The notes under the pieces were generated by a model. It saw only the letters and a program-made list of their open reading frames with translations, was not told where the DNA came from and made no database searches. Of a DNA stretch of 64,000 bases, positions 48,901 to 62,700 are shown one piece after another. This stretch comes from Trichoplax sp. H2 (lineage: Eukaryota; Placozoa; Uniplacotomia; Trichoplacea): contig NOWV01000030.1 of the NCBI GenBank assembly GCA_003344405.1, positions 544,625-608,624 on the forward strand, in the 5' to 3' direction. The position numbers and the translations under genes were made by a program. Position 1 is the stretch's first letter. Each line of letters starts with the position of its first letter.

Positions 48901-51900
48901 TTTTAATAAGTTCTTAATAAGAATCTTCTTCTACTCTCCCTCTAAATTTTCTAATTGCACTATCATTTATAGGCTTTGTAGAGCCGTCAGAGGTATTTAA
49001 AACTAAACATTTGCTAATCAATCGCTCTTAAGATCCGTTTTAGAAAACTACTTTGTACCATTTAAGAAAATAAAAATCGTTCAAAGTTCAGACACAATTT
49101 ACCCTACGATTCCCTTACAAAACTCTATAAAACCAAACAAGTTAACTATAAAATACATCAAACTTCACTTCTAACATAATTTCTATTATAAATACACTAT
49201 AATAGTCTAAAAATTAACCTTTAAACATCAAGATTTAGCCATAAAAATAACAGTCTAACTACTTAACAATCAACACAACCTCTGCCAATTTCCATCTTAT
49301 TTTCTGTTTTCCTTACTAAATTTTCCTAATGTGACTTTCATGTCACGTCATAAAATTCCAAAGTTTCAAATTCATAACAAGAAGTTCAATTTTCAAAATT
49401 CAACTCTTACGATATTTTCCATGAACAAAAATCCAAAAATTAAAACAGGAAAACTATATCGGACATAAATCCGACCGGTTCCGGAATCCGAATCCGAAAG
49501 ATCCGGATTTTATAAAGATCACAGTAATCGCTATATCGCTTATCAAAAAATTTTATATGACTATCACGACTACTTTTCTGACATTTGTATCGCTGAGTAT
49601 TGACAATTGATGTTTTAGCGTCAGATTGTACGGTAACTGTACGATTATAGACTACATTAGAGTACTTTACCGTCCAGTAATAAATCCCCTTTCTCTAAGG
49701 ATAGGGTTTTGTTACTAAGTCAAATTCCTTTACAATTTGAATAGACGACCAAACGCCCTTTCTTTAGATTAGGCAATTGCTCTAGGGCTACTTCTATAGT
49801 TATCAATATAATACCTTGTAAAATAACGAAGAAGAAAAGATGGCGACATGATGATTTGGCAGGGTAAAGCTTAAAGACACTATCACTTTCTAGTTATTTT
49901 CTACAGTAAAATAATACTAGTTACATACTAAACGCTATAAAGGACTGTACTTTTAGTCCTTTGCTACACTTGAATAGCATGCTATAATTATTGTAAAACA
50001 ACTAAATTATTATAGTTTGATACACTGAAGTTAATAATGTTTGTATTTAGTTTTAGTAAAGTAGAAAGCATAGATAAATAATATAAAGAAAAATGTACAA
50101 GTCATACAGACGATATACAGTGCCCGAAATAGAACGAGCCCGGGGTTATGTTAGATATTTATAATATTGAGGCTATTATCACAATAGCTTCAACCGTTTA
50201 ACTAAGCAAAATTGCAGGCATTTGTAAAGGAGATTCCATAAACTAGGTTAATTAAAAGCAAATCTAAATAGAACTTTGTTGTATTCTATAGTAGTTTCAG
50301 CTAATTGCAGTAGTAATTAAAGTAGGGTAGCATTAAAAAGTAGGATAATCTACTGTACTTATAAGGTAATTTCATGATTACTGATGATGAAATGGGCGTA
50401 CTTATACTATTTGTATGATGTGTGTATAAGACCGCAGTAGTTGGCTATATAAACTGATGTTTATGTGTAATACCTTTTAATAACCGTTAGATAATACGGA
50501 ATTGCGCTGGTGGAAACCAAGTCGATTACTCAGTTTATCTTAGCCATTTTCGACTGCTATTATGTGGGAAGAAAAGTGGATTCTTCTCTTGTCACGCGTT
50601 CTATTGATAGACAGACACTTTTAAGGTTAAACACGGTCTTCACCTGATCTTATGTCACGTTGAAGATTTGCTCAATTTTAATAATTCAGATTTTGAGTTA
50701 GACGACTGCAAACCTAAGGGGTTGTAAAACCCTAGCACTACCAGTTAATTTAAAAAAGAAATTGCAAACTTTTCGTAAACATAATCTCTGAACACAATCC
50801 TATCTGATCGATGACCGTATACCAAAATAGCGAAATTTATAGTGTTACTATAAATGTTTAAGCGATTAAATCACCATTAATAACTATTGTAACAGCTGAT
50901 ATGGTGCTAATTATGTTATTAAATTAATGTTTACTTGAAAGATTGCCGTAATCTTTGCGTAACTTTTTTGTCCATTGCTGCAGTACTATTATAATTATTG
51001 CTTTAGACTTTCTGTACAATAAATCATACATATGCCATCCGTTCAATAACGCGTAAATATATTTATGGCCATTACTGCCTATTACTAAATTTAGCAATTT
51101 GACTACAATTGCCGCATGGATATATCCCTTAACGCCTACAGTTAAGATCTTTGCAGCTTATAATGATTTCTTCTTCCTATAATAAGCCTACTATAGCTAA
51201 ACCAACCCAAACATCTATTGCGATTTTCCCGGTCACGCTACGATGCAAGACATGGTTTCAAAACAATAATTCTCCCGATCTATTGCACAACTGACAAAAT
51301 TTTATAAGCTGTTACATTAATTATAAATTCTGAATTGAAAACGACTCCGTTAAATTAACTTAATTAGATTTTAAAATCGGGCTTTAATCATAAGTATTGT
51401 TGAAGAAACATTCGCCTTGTGTTTAGTTAAATTGTGAGTTTCATTGTTAATAACCGTACTGGTAATTTTATTTCAAAAAACATACTAGTAATTATTGGAC
51501 TACATTAAATAACTCAATTTTTAGAACATTTAATACGCTTCACAATAACCGTTTGCTTGTGTTGTGCCTAGATAATATATGCAAACAAGTTTGGACGTCT
51601 ACGAAGATTGAAGGTTTAAAGAATTAAGATTTGGAACACAAGTGCTACTTTTGTGACAGTTTTCACTTGATTGTCAAATTTGTTAGGCCATACCAAACTT
51701 GAATAAATGGGAATAAGTATTTCAGTTATTGCTTCAGTAATTCTTATTGCAAAACTTAATTAGCTAAATCTATTCGGGTTAGCGCGCTTGCTTAAAGAAC
51801 CTAACAGTTTCAACCAACAAAAATAGGAGTAGACAAGTTTTCCCATTGAACAACGAAAATCTTTAGTCAACTGTCCACGAATTCCTATTTGGAGTGCCAT

Positions 51901-51974
51901 TAGTTGAGACGCTTGCGTAAGAGTATACAAGTTAAATGGATGTAGATTAGCAAAAGTGGAGTGATTGTACTATT
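45901..51974. other. Intergenic region, one solo LTR, no gene recognised
   Basis: About 6 kb of AT-rich DNA with stops in all frames and no EGF relic that I can see. The only element identified is the LTR at 48271-48806. The stretch 46,560-48,000 is less AT-rich than its surroundings and may contain other old repeats, but I could not define their ends. Confidence 0.45.
48271..48806 (+). mobile_element. Solo LTR, family 4 (536 bp)
   Basis: Begins TGTTACGGTT and ends CGTTGTGACA, with the exact 5-bp duplication ATAAA at 48266-48270 and 48807-48811. TATATAA at 48572-48578 and AATAAA at 48645-48650 mark the U3-R region. The first nine and last eight bases agree with family 1 but the body does not, suggesting related elements using similar integrase end sequences. 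Confidence 0.82.
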
Positions 51975-52640
51975 CCGTGAGAAATGTAGACTTATAGGTT
52001 TTATATAACGTTTCAGTCCAAGTTGAAGCATAAGTACATACAAATCGGTATACATAATCTGTGCAAATTTCCCTATTCTAGCAAGAAATGAATTGGCATT
52101 TGTTAATCTCTGAACAAGTACTAGTAAAAAAGATATAAAATAGCAGGATATTAGCATGTAGAATTAATCTTTAACTACAACAGAACATACGTACAATCAA
52201 AATTAATGAATATTTTTGTATACACAAAATGTAAAAGGAATTAACATATGTTCATAAATCCGACTGGCATAACCGGCATAATAATTATATGGGTATCCTC
52301 CAGTAGGATAAATATAGATACCCTTCAGTAAGCAAATCTTATCCGATGCAAAAATGCTAGAGTTATCATATTATATAACTTGCAATTAAGAATCATCAAT
52401 TTTCAATATTGATGATTGTATCCAACGAAACAATTGCAGATGTTGCTATTAATTTCGTCAATGCAAGTAGCTCCATTTTGGCATTAGGATCCAATAAAAT
52501 CATCGACATTAATTTCATAGCTTCCAGTGCAATCGGCAAAAGTATAACGAATAATTGGCAATCCCAGCCTAGTATTTGACTAGGAAGCACATTCATTAAT
52601 AATATTAGTGTTGGTTTCACAGATAGTTCCTGTACATCCT
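51975..52640 (-). pseudogene. EGF relic cluster E
   Basis: At least four decayed EGFs on the minus strand: near 52630-52519 (INECAS, stop, later CTGSYEI), 52518-52415 (DVDDFIGS, stop, CQNGATCIDEINS), 52365-52255 (YPTGGYPYNYYAGYASR) and 52109-51975 (INKCQFISC, stop, CTDYVYRFVC). The first two are adjacent without an intron, as in the multi-EGF exons of gene B. Stops and missing cysteines rule out function. Confidence 0.6.
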
Positions 52641-53226
52641 AATAAGTATTGGTATGAAAATTATCCTTCGTAATATGGTAACATTATTTTATACTTACGT
52701 ATGTCTAGAGTGACTATTTAGCGTAAAATTGTTGACAATAAACAGCATCAAGAGTTAGAAAACAAAAGCTCTCAAATATTAATTTACTCTTGTTCTATCA
52801 AATTTGACAAGGGTAGTTAAACATAAATGTTAGCGGGCAGTACAGTTATATCTAGATACATCTAGTAGCCACTACCAATAAAGCATCTGCAGTTTTTCCT
52901 GAAGTGCTCCTATTAGTAGATAAAGGTAATAGTGACGTTTATTACTTACTTTAAAAGAATTACATGTAGATCGAAATAAATTAGAAGTAGTAAATAGATA
53001 AGAGGCTACTATCTATATGCATCTCTCGACTGAGTTATAATTCTTTTCTTTTCAAATCAAATTATCCAATCTTGCTTTATTTATCTGTGCTGTTTACGTA
53101 ATTTTCAAATAAATATCTTCTGGCCAACAGACATCTATCCTCACACTACTCTATTAAAATCGGCTTAGAACTATTACCCAATATAAATCATTATACTTTT
53201 CATATTAACTCATGTAACTCTAGGGT

Positions 53227-53778
53227 TGTGATATATACCAATCACGAAATTCCAAATTTTAGAAAAATAAGGGCTTTATTGAATCTTATATAAAGATTAA
53301 CTACACACAGCTCTACTCTAGCCGAATACTACTACTAAAGACTTCTACAACGAATTAACAGAATAATCTAAAGTTGCATGCTTTTTATACTTATCGTAGC
53401 ATTCGCAGCTACAATCTGTATGGCAACCTTTTACCTTATTTTGCACATAGTAAAATTATTCTTAGTAACACTATTCTACTGCGGACCATCATTAATCCGA
53501 TATGGATACAATTACAGTATTTACGTAGACATTATTCACACCAGCCAAAGCACAATGAATTAACCATATCCTAGTATATGATTTACAGTTCTATTTTTAC
53601 CTATAACCTGATTGGTAACTCAACACCTTACTGTATATAGTCATCTGTACTCTAGCATAGAGTCTATACTACTACAGTCTATAGTTATGGCTACCAAACA
53701 TCTCTTAGGATAAATATCTACCGTACATTGTACAAAACATGGCTAACAGTCTACAATCAAAATACTAGTTACATTATA
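53227..53778 (-). mobile_element. Solo LTR, family 2, copy a
   Basis: 552 bp with the exact 5-bp duplication AGGGT at 53222-53226 and 53779-53783. On the minus strand it ends TATATATCACA and starts TATAATGTAAC (TG decayed to TA). A TATATAAG box followed by CAATAAAG is read on the minus strand, which sets the orientation. The second copy is 63484-64000. Confidence 0.83.
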
Positions 53779-55875
53779 AGGGTATAAGAGTTACGTAGCA
53801 TTATTTCAATGTACAAGTCATTACCCAATCAAAACTGATCATTATGCTAGTATTAACATAATCTACCATCATTCTATTAGTAATTTTCATACTCAGACAA
53901 TTTTCTACTACCACATATCAGCAGTGATTCTCTTATTTTTTCTACAAGTCTGATTCTAATTAATAAGTTAAGAAAATTATTGCCTCTATCTTAAATGTAG
54001 AATATTGTTACGAGCTAGGAATAGCCTTAACTTGCAACAAGGATTGAGAGAGTAATTTCTATCCTACACTACTATTATTTGGAATACGAGTCAACTAGTT
54101 TTTCAAAGTAGGCAGGGTTTAATGATCCTACTAAATTTACCATATCAGTATTAAAATGATCAATGCTTAATAATAGTTTAGCGGATGCATATTAAGCTAT
54201 CCTACTAACACATTTCCTCTAACTTAGGAATTGTCTTTGAACCTTAAAAACTTCGGAGATGATAGATACAATCCAGTTTAACTGCTTGACAATTACTATT
54301 TTAGTCTATTTAATCCTAAATTAAGGCTATCAACTGTTAACTACTATAATTATAATTAAGCAGACCGTAAAACATTTCTGTGTTATAAACATATATAGAA
54401 CATTGAAATAAAGTATACGTCATGAAGATTACTTTCGTGACAAATATTTATACTAGAAAACCATGCTCCTCATTTTCTTAAACAGAATTAGAGGTAGGGT
54501 GTAATTATTGCCTTGGGGTGAATTTATAAGTATATTTTTACTATATAATTACAAATCTCATTTTTTATTTACTTAAAAGAAAATATCATCATCCAATTTC
54601 TTATGTTATAGCTCTGAAGAATATATTCTGATACGCCACATATATTTCCTTATATTTTTGCGGTATATTTACGAATCTCATTTGTTATCCATTAATAGTA
54701 GACATAATATCGAAAAAATGTCCTTTTAGGCTAGACTTGTTGCCCTTTCTAATAATAGAAATGAAAATCCCCTTTATTATTCATTATAGCAGCATCATTA
54801 CGCAATTTTAAATGCTATAGCTTTACAGAATATGTCCGTCCTAATACATTTATTATCTTATTTCACTATAAAATTACAAGTCTCATTTATTGCGCATTAA
54901 TAGCAGATATCCCCATGCAAATTCTAGTTACTATTATAAGCTAATAATTAACTATTACAATATAAAACGATTAAATGTCTCTTGATATTATTTGCTTTTC
55001 ACTTTAAATTGCAAGCTCTTGCATTTGAATTCACAAGGAACTCTGTGTACCTAGAATTTAACAGAAGATTTTTCGTACGCCTAATACGCATAAAGCAGGG
55101 ATATATCGAGGCTGTATCACATAAAGTTTCCATTCTACTGAAGCTAACAACTCAATAGAAACCAGTAGCCAACAATTAATGCAACTATTGGATAAGATAC
55201 GAATAGATAATCTTATAAATATTAAACTCGTATGAGGTAATCAGAACATATAGATCATTTATGAGGAACAATCTATACAAATTGAATAGTAATATATCAC
55301 ACGCGAAGGATTTGAATATCTTGACTTGTGTTTTCCAGACATCATCGATTATTCGGTGAAAGAATCAATATTTCACATTCAAATATTTCCGCAATATCAG
55401 CCATGAAAGAAATCGATGTAAAGAGTTAGAACATAGAGCTTCGATCTAACTCAGCATACTTGCCATTATCATCGTGACTTGACTGCAAATGGATGACTCG
55501 CTTAACTTCGCCAGTTTCAGGCAAAGTTTGAAGATAGACTTGGTTATTACGATTTGACTATGAATAAGTCAGTTATTAAGAGAGGGCATCATTATTTGCA
55601 GTCTTATCAACGAAAGACAATTTTAGCCAGTAATCGTTGGCAAAATATAAGCTGGCCATTTTGGTTATTTATGGTCTACCTGATTATCTTTTGCAGCGAA
55701 TTTCAAAGTCTGATAGATATTTTCAGCTTCTGATTCTGTAAATATAATATTAAGTAAACGTGATATTGATGAAGATAATGATTTAATAGATGGCACTAAG
55801 AACCGTTTTAAGATATTGATTCATTCCACATGCAGTTACTGTACATCTGCAGTCAGCTCTTTCCGCATCGATTTT
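53779..55875. other. Downstream flank of gene D, nothing recognised
   Basis: AT-rich, no open exon or EGF relic noticed. An ATTAAA hexamer on the minus strand at 55782-55787, about 90 bp after the stop of gene D, is a possible polyadenylation signal. Confidence 0.4.
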
Positions 55876-56797
55876 TTAATTTATAAATTGCAAATTATAT
55901 TCATTATGCAGCTTACCATGGATATAGTTTCCAGCTGACCGATTTTGATTTTGTTCACTTCCATGCTCATTTTCATTTACTTGGTTACAAGGTGTACTTA
56001 TTGGTAGACTAGGTGGATTATAACCAAATTGTAAAGCATCGTAAACCATACTCGCTCTAGTTTCGTTGTCTAGATATGGGTGAGGACCTATTATTAGGTA
56101 ATGCAAATGCTGATATAATTTAATTACCGCGCAGGAAGCTTTCATGATTATTCGAATTCTTTCACACCTGATACCGTTACTTATGATTTCATTAATTATC
56201 AATATTTAGTCTCTGTTGTGTTTTATATTTGCATCCTAGGATTACCTTCCTGTAAACTTCTGACTGGACTTACGGAAGCATACACATCATCAGCTGGAGA
56301 AGCGTTTAACGGATCAGAATTGCCATCTTGCACTGTTGCCGTTCCATTGACAGGCATACCATTATCTCTCTCATACGTTCGCATCGAAGATCCCGCATTG
56401 GCCATATCAGCCATATCAATATGTTCTATTCTATTTGTGGTATACAGTTCTAGATGCTAACAATTGTAAACCAAAAATTTAACACAGAAGGCTGCAGAAT
56501 TTACATATTATTAATGAATCCTAAAACTCAAGTTTTATCTAACAGCTATTGGAGTTCCAGGTCTTCGATTTGGGTATTCATCAGGATCATCATCATCTTC
56601 CGCTTTGAGTAACGATCAATTAAAAAATTAAAAATTAATTTGCGGTCTATTATATTACGTGAGATTTGCAAGATTGCATTAAGTAACCATGAATCAGGTT
56701 TAATTATCACAATATACGGTATAATCAGTTTAATTTACATAACATCGGAGTTAATGTCATTGAACGGGCTGGTCGAGTCGGTTTATTATTGAAGCAC
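55876..56797 (-). CDS. Gene D cytoplasmic tail exons
   Basis: Exons 56739-56797 and 56544-56602 (59 bp each), 56246-56456 and 55876-56087. The tail has an acidic stretch [10 protein letters not shown], a proline-arginine stretch, and two tyrosine motifs of the Y-x-x-hydrophobic type (DVYASV, MVYDAL). The reading frame is continuous through four introns of phases 2, 1, 0 and 1, ending in TAA at 55876-55878. The tail shows no resemblance to Notch or Delta intracellular regions. Confidence 0.7.
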
Positions 56798-59700
56798 CTT
56801 AAGGAATTTGGGTAGATAAATAAAGATAATTTTAGTTTGACATCAAAAGTGATTTTAAGTTTTAACTGCTAATTCTGGACGAATAATTCATATAAATATA
56901 CATTTTGCTTCGTCTCTTGCAGAATAAAACGGCAATCAATAATAGGATTATTACTAATAAGCCTCCACTACTAGCTCCGGCAATCATGGCGACTTGTGCC
57001 AGTACCGATACTGTCGGTTGTGGTCCTGATGTTGGAGAATTGGCACATGTAGTTTCTATGTTAATTATAAATGTTAAATTCTTACTGTTGATCAATTAGT
57101 ATTAGTAAAAGTTTTTCTTACTAAAGTCCTATATGTAAAAATAAAACAATTCTTATATTATTCCAAATTGATCTAAATCACAAAAAGCAATTCTAAATGA
57201 CCGATAGAAAATGATTAAAAACCTATTTGCCCTTAAAAGATCTTCCCTAAATTCAAACCACCACTTTCGAAGTTACCTTCTTCAAAGTCGTAAGCAAAAT
57301 GTTTAATTATTATTTGCCGCAACTTACCTATTACGTGCTTTACAGACTGACGGAATTCTTTATACTCATTCGTGGCTTTATTGACTTTTAATATTATTGA
57401 AACCTCGTAAGTTACGTTTATTCCAAGATGAAACAAGTTAATACTGTTGCGACCAGACTTTGGAATTGACGGTAATGTGTTCAGGTTCTGTTCGGTTAGT
57501 TTTCTGTACTGAACATGAAGATCAGCCGCTCTGTTATTTTGAAAGTTATTAATGTTCCATTCGACTTTAATCGTAGAGCAATTGAATTCAGTAATTGTTA
57601 AATTTGTGATTGATGTCGGCAGGATACTATTACCTATAATGATGATGAATTGTTGTTACCGTCTTAACTATCAATAGCAAGTCAAGGTAGTGTAATGAAT
57701 ATTTTTGTTTATAGCTGCTGCTTAGGATTTACCACTTTTGTTAGTACAATTAATGCCTGTGTAGCCATTTGTGCAGTTACAGCTATATTTAAAATTCCGC
57801 ACAAAATTACACTTTCCTCCATTCTTGCAAGGAGAAACTCTACGGCATGGATTAGCATCTGCAACAGAAATGAGGACATAAAATCTATTAGCGACACGCT
57901 CACTCAATAATTAACTTAATATACTTTACTGCTATTGATCAAATACTTAATGAATTACTAAAATTGTTTAAAAGAAAAAGTTGTTTAATTCTAATTATAC
58001 TGCAGTTTATATACAGTTTATAGTACAAAAACTTTTTCAGACTAATTTCATTTATAATCATGGATTGCAAATTAACGACATCGACAAGAACTAATATATT
58101 TGCTATCAGCGCATCAGAAATCATTCGAACCCTCAGATTCTGAGAGCGATCATTTATACCAAACAGCGTCTGGAACACTCATTACATTTACTGCTACGAA
58201 GGGCTTCACTTTATCATAACTTTGTTACAGAATTTTACTTACCATCTGTGCAATTCTTGCCGGTATAACCCGATATACAATCGCATTTATATAAAAATCC
58301 TGCAATATCGTGGCAAGTAGCACCATTAGTGCAGGGCAACCGTGAGCGACATATGGACTGAACTAAAATCGCAAATATCAAGCAGACATATTACCGAGAC
58401 AATCATTAAGAAATATCAAAATTATCATGTCAGTAGCTAACCGCTAGAACATGTTTTGCCAGTGTAACCTGATGAACAGTTGCATCTGTATTCGTAGTTA
58501 TTTAGGTAAATGCACGTTCCACCATTTTGACATGGTTGACTTGAGCGACATAAATTAGCATCTAAATTAATAACATTTAAATCAGATGATTTTACGTGCA
58601 GAGTATTCACTTTGTTGCAGCAATGATTTCTATATGTAAACTATACTATCATAAACTATTTCTATCATACAGTTCTACTGAGTATTTATTTAAAATAAAT
58701 GATATAAATCAAGAAATAGTAACTTAGGTGCGGATTGATTTCGTTAAATTATAATTTCCAATTTCAACATGTACAACAATAACCATATATTATTTATAGT
58801 ATGACCAGGCGATAGTTTATTTCGCTTTTAAATTATAAAATTTTGAATTATCAGGTATAAGCTTATTTCAAGCAGTATTTCATATAATATTCTCAAGTGA
58901 GATACGATAAAAGGTTATCAATCTTGCTTATTATATAGGTTCGCATGCCACTTGCTGGTTGATAGGATATTTGATAAGCACTTATTGAAAAATTTAAAAG
59001 CAATATAGCTGAGTAGGTTTACAAATAAGAATTTCTTGTTACCTATAGAACAATTTACGCCTACATAACCAGTCTGACAGGAACAGTTATATGAGTGATC
59101 TCCGTTGAAAACACACGAGCCGCCATGTTTGCATGGTGAAATCGTTCGACATGGGTTAGTGCCTAAGATTGAGCAAACGACTTCGGTTATTAAGAATACA
59201 AGGGACTAGTAATAATAACAATTTCGATAGTATATAGTTCATCATTGAGGTTATTTAAGCACATTTTACGAATTTCCTTACTATGAGAACAATTTTGGCC
59301 GGTATAACCAGGTTTACAATTGCATCTATATCGGTATTCTTCGATATCATGGCAAGCGCCATCATTAGCACAGGGTGAGCTCGAACGACATACGAACTGG
59401 TCTGAATTATAAATATTATCTAGCTTTAATTGCTATAATAAGCGAAAGTCTTCAATGCTATTTCTTTATTTACTGACCGATAGAGCAATTTTTGCCGGTG
59501 TAACCAGATACACAATTACATCTATATTCGTTGTCTTTTATGAAAACGCACGTTCCGTTATGATGACACGGTTTGAGTGTACGGCATAAATTAGTAACTA
59601 AATAAAATAGAAATTATTACTTTGAAAAGTTTCCAGTAACAAGATAAAATATCCATGAATGCTTCCGACTGCACTAAGAATCGTCGTTGTAGTAGGATTA

Positions 59701-62700
59701 TCATTAATCTTCAACATAAAATAACTGCGATTCTTATGACAACCATAGTCGAAGGCCATGAGCTCTGATGGATAATTTTACTTCACCAAATAGCTCCAGA
59801 TAACAAAGCATGGGTATTTGAATAGTATTAATATCAGATTTATCTATTTAAGTGACTGAGCTATGATAAAACTACTCAAATTAGGTCATTAGGACTCAGC
59901 ATGCTAATTTAGAGCTATACATTGTTAAATACTAACTAAAATTAAGATACTTCAAAATAGCAGGGAATCATGATTTAGCACTAAATATGCGCTCAATTGT
60001 AGTAAATCACACCATACTAAATACTATTTATTTAATATTATAGACAAACGTTAAATCCTAAGTAAAGAGAAAATCATTTCCCTAAGAGTAATAATTAAAT
60101 TGTTTTATATTGGCGTCATACCGTCAGTACAATTCTGGCCGCCATAACCAGTAATACAATTGCAAGTATAATCATAGGGTTCTATAAATTCGCATGTTCC
60201 ATTATTTTTGCAAGGAGAATTTTGCCTACAGACATTGGTGTCTTAATCATGGCGAGAAAATTTAATAACCATTATTTCAATACGGAATAAAGGAGAATAA
60301 AACAATATACCTTCTGAGCAGTTTTTTCCAGTATAACCGTTGCTGCAATTACAGCTATATGAAAACTCCGCTAAATATTGGCAGGTACCATTATTTTCGC
60401 AAGGATTGTGCTGACGGCATTGGTCAGCATCTATACAAGTGACGATAAAATTAGGTAGTTATTTCAATATTAAACATTAATCCAAGTAGCGATAATCAGT
60501 TTCTTCCATTAACTACTTAGCTTGATTAATGCAAAGCAAACACTACCATTTTTTGTCATCTATTGACTGCTGTAATTACTACCAAGGTTATCATAAATAC
60601 ATTTTATATTTAGTACCTATTTCACAACGGCTGCCAGTCCAACCGACCTTACATTGACAAATATAGCTGTTGTTTCCATTGATACAATCTATGGCCCCAT
60701 CGGTACAAGGATTTGATTCGCACTCATTAATATCTGCCGATTAATAGTAGCAAAGCTGAGGCCAAAATCTTAATTATTGGGTAAAATTTTTTCTAGGTCG
60801 AAGAATGTACTTCGAGATTTGAATTACCTTCCGTACAATTTGGACCAGTAAAGCCATAAACACACTGACAACGAAAATTAAAATCTCTAATATTGTGACA
60901 AATTCCGCCATTCTGACATGGCGAGATAACCCGGCATGCAAATGTATCTGATAAAATAAGCGTATATAATATTTTTCGTCAGTTGTTTTATAAGATAAGA
61001 TAGAAATAAATAAAAATGCTACATATCACCTTCTGAGCAATTTGCGCCGGTATAGCCAGGCTGACAAGTGCAATTATAAGAGTAATGACCACTATATTCG
61101 CAAGTTCCGCCGTTTTCGCATGGATTAAATGAGTGGCATATATTTGCCCCTAAAGATTTAAACCTAACAATTAATGAATTATTTGTGGCAATATTTACAG
61201 TGACAAGCTGATGAAGACTTCTTTTTTATGTCGTAATAAACATATACGAATATTTATTAAGTAATCAATTTACCAATTGTGATTGCAATCAACATTTAAA
61301 TTAAATACAAATATTTATAGTACTGCTCAGCCTTAACGATTTAACTTACGCGTTTCGCATTGCCTGCCTGTCCATTCTGGAGGACATTTGCATATGTACC
61401 TTCCAATATCGTCACTACACTTCGACTCTGGATGCTTGCATGGATTTGATAGGCATTCATTAATATCTAACAAAGGAAAAAATAGTTCTCACACTAATCA
61501 TATAATAAGAATAATTTAGCGCTTTGATCAAAATTTGAGGTAGTCAATTATATTCTACTGTCACAATTTCACTTCTGCGACAAGGTAACGTATAGTAAAA
61601 GTCTATAAGTAACTACTGACTTAAACGCCCTTTTACTTAACGTTAAACCTACACAGCAAAAGACTGTAAAGATGAAACTTTTATTAGCAAAGATACATCT
61701 ACAACTTTTTACCACACTCTCAACTCAAATATTCCCGTTTATATAGGAACCGTCTAATTTGTAAACAACAACAGTATTGTTATTATACCTTACTAGGAGA
61801 AATATCTCGAACTGAGGTGCTCCTTACATAGCTTTTCTATCAGTAAATATTTTGAATCTCTTACTCATACTTAATCTTAATCTAAGCTCGTAGGTTGTCT
61901 AATTCAGCTATCATCAACTAGAACTTAAATCATCTTACTGGTATCTATCACACAATAACAATCAATATCAAATATGTAATGAACTATTACAAATATCATC
62001 CACGTTAAGGCATCACTTATCTTACCTAGCACTACAAATATGGATATTCTCCATACTAGCTACTACTGTACTTATTAAACTATCCTAATGACAAGGCAAC
62101 ACCGTAACATCTACCTCGGCTACAATTTTGATCAGTGTAACCAGATGGACAGGTACATCTATACTGGTAATCACCCAAGTTAGTACATGTACCATTATTT
62201 TGGCAAGGTGAATCCGCTAAACAAATGTTGGTATCTACAGTAATCCAATGACAACATGATAATTAAATAAAGATGGCATGGATATTTCTTTGCTAATAAA
62301 AGGTACTGTACCATCCGAACAATTGATGCCAGTAAAACCAAATTTACAGCTGCAATTGTAAGTGAACGGATCGATAAATTGACAAATTCCTCCATTTTGA
62401 CATGGTTGTACAGTTCGGCATAAATCGGTGTCTATTGCAATACCAATAAGAACCTTTTAGTTACAGTTTCATTTAAAGATATGATTTTATTGATATATAG
62501 TTTAAAGAAAATGGTAGAATCAAGTTCCGAATTACTTTATAGGATGATTTTTTATGAATTATCGTTTCGTGATTGGAGTTGCATAATTAATAACTGTAAT
62601 TTTATATTGACCTTGAGTACAGTTTTGGCCAGTGTATTTAGGCGGACATATACAGACATAAATGTAAGCTTCGATATACCGGCATTCTCCTCCATTTTGG

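Noticed and set aside
53374-53574. Open frame of about 61-66 codons similar to one at 63700-63888, looking like a small membrane protein
   Set aside because: Both lie antisense inside the two copies of LTR family 2; similarity follows from the shared LTR.
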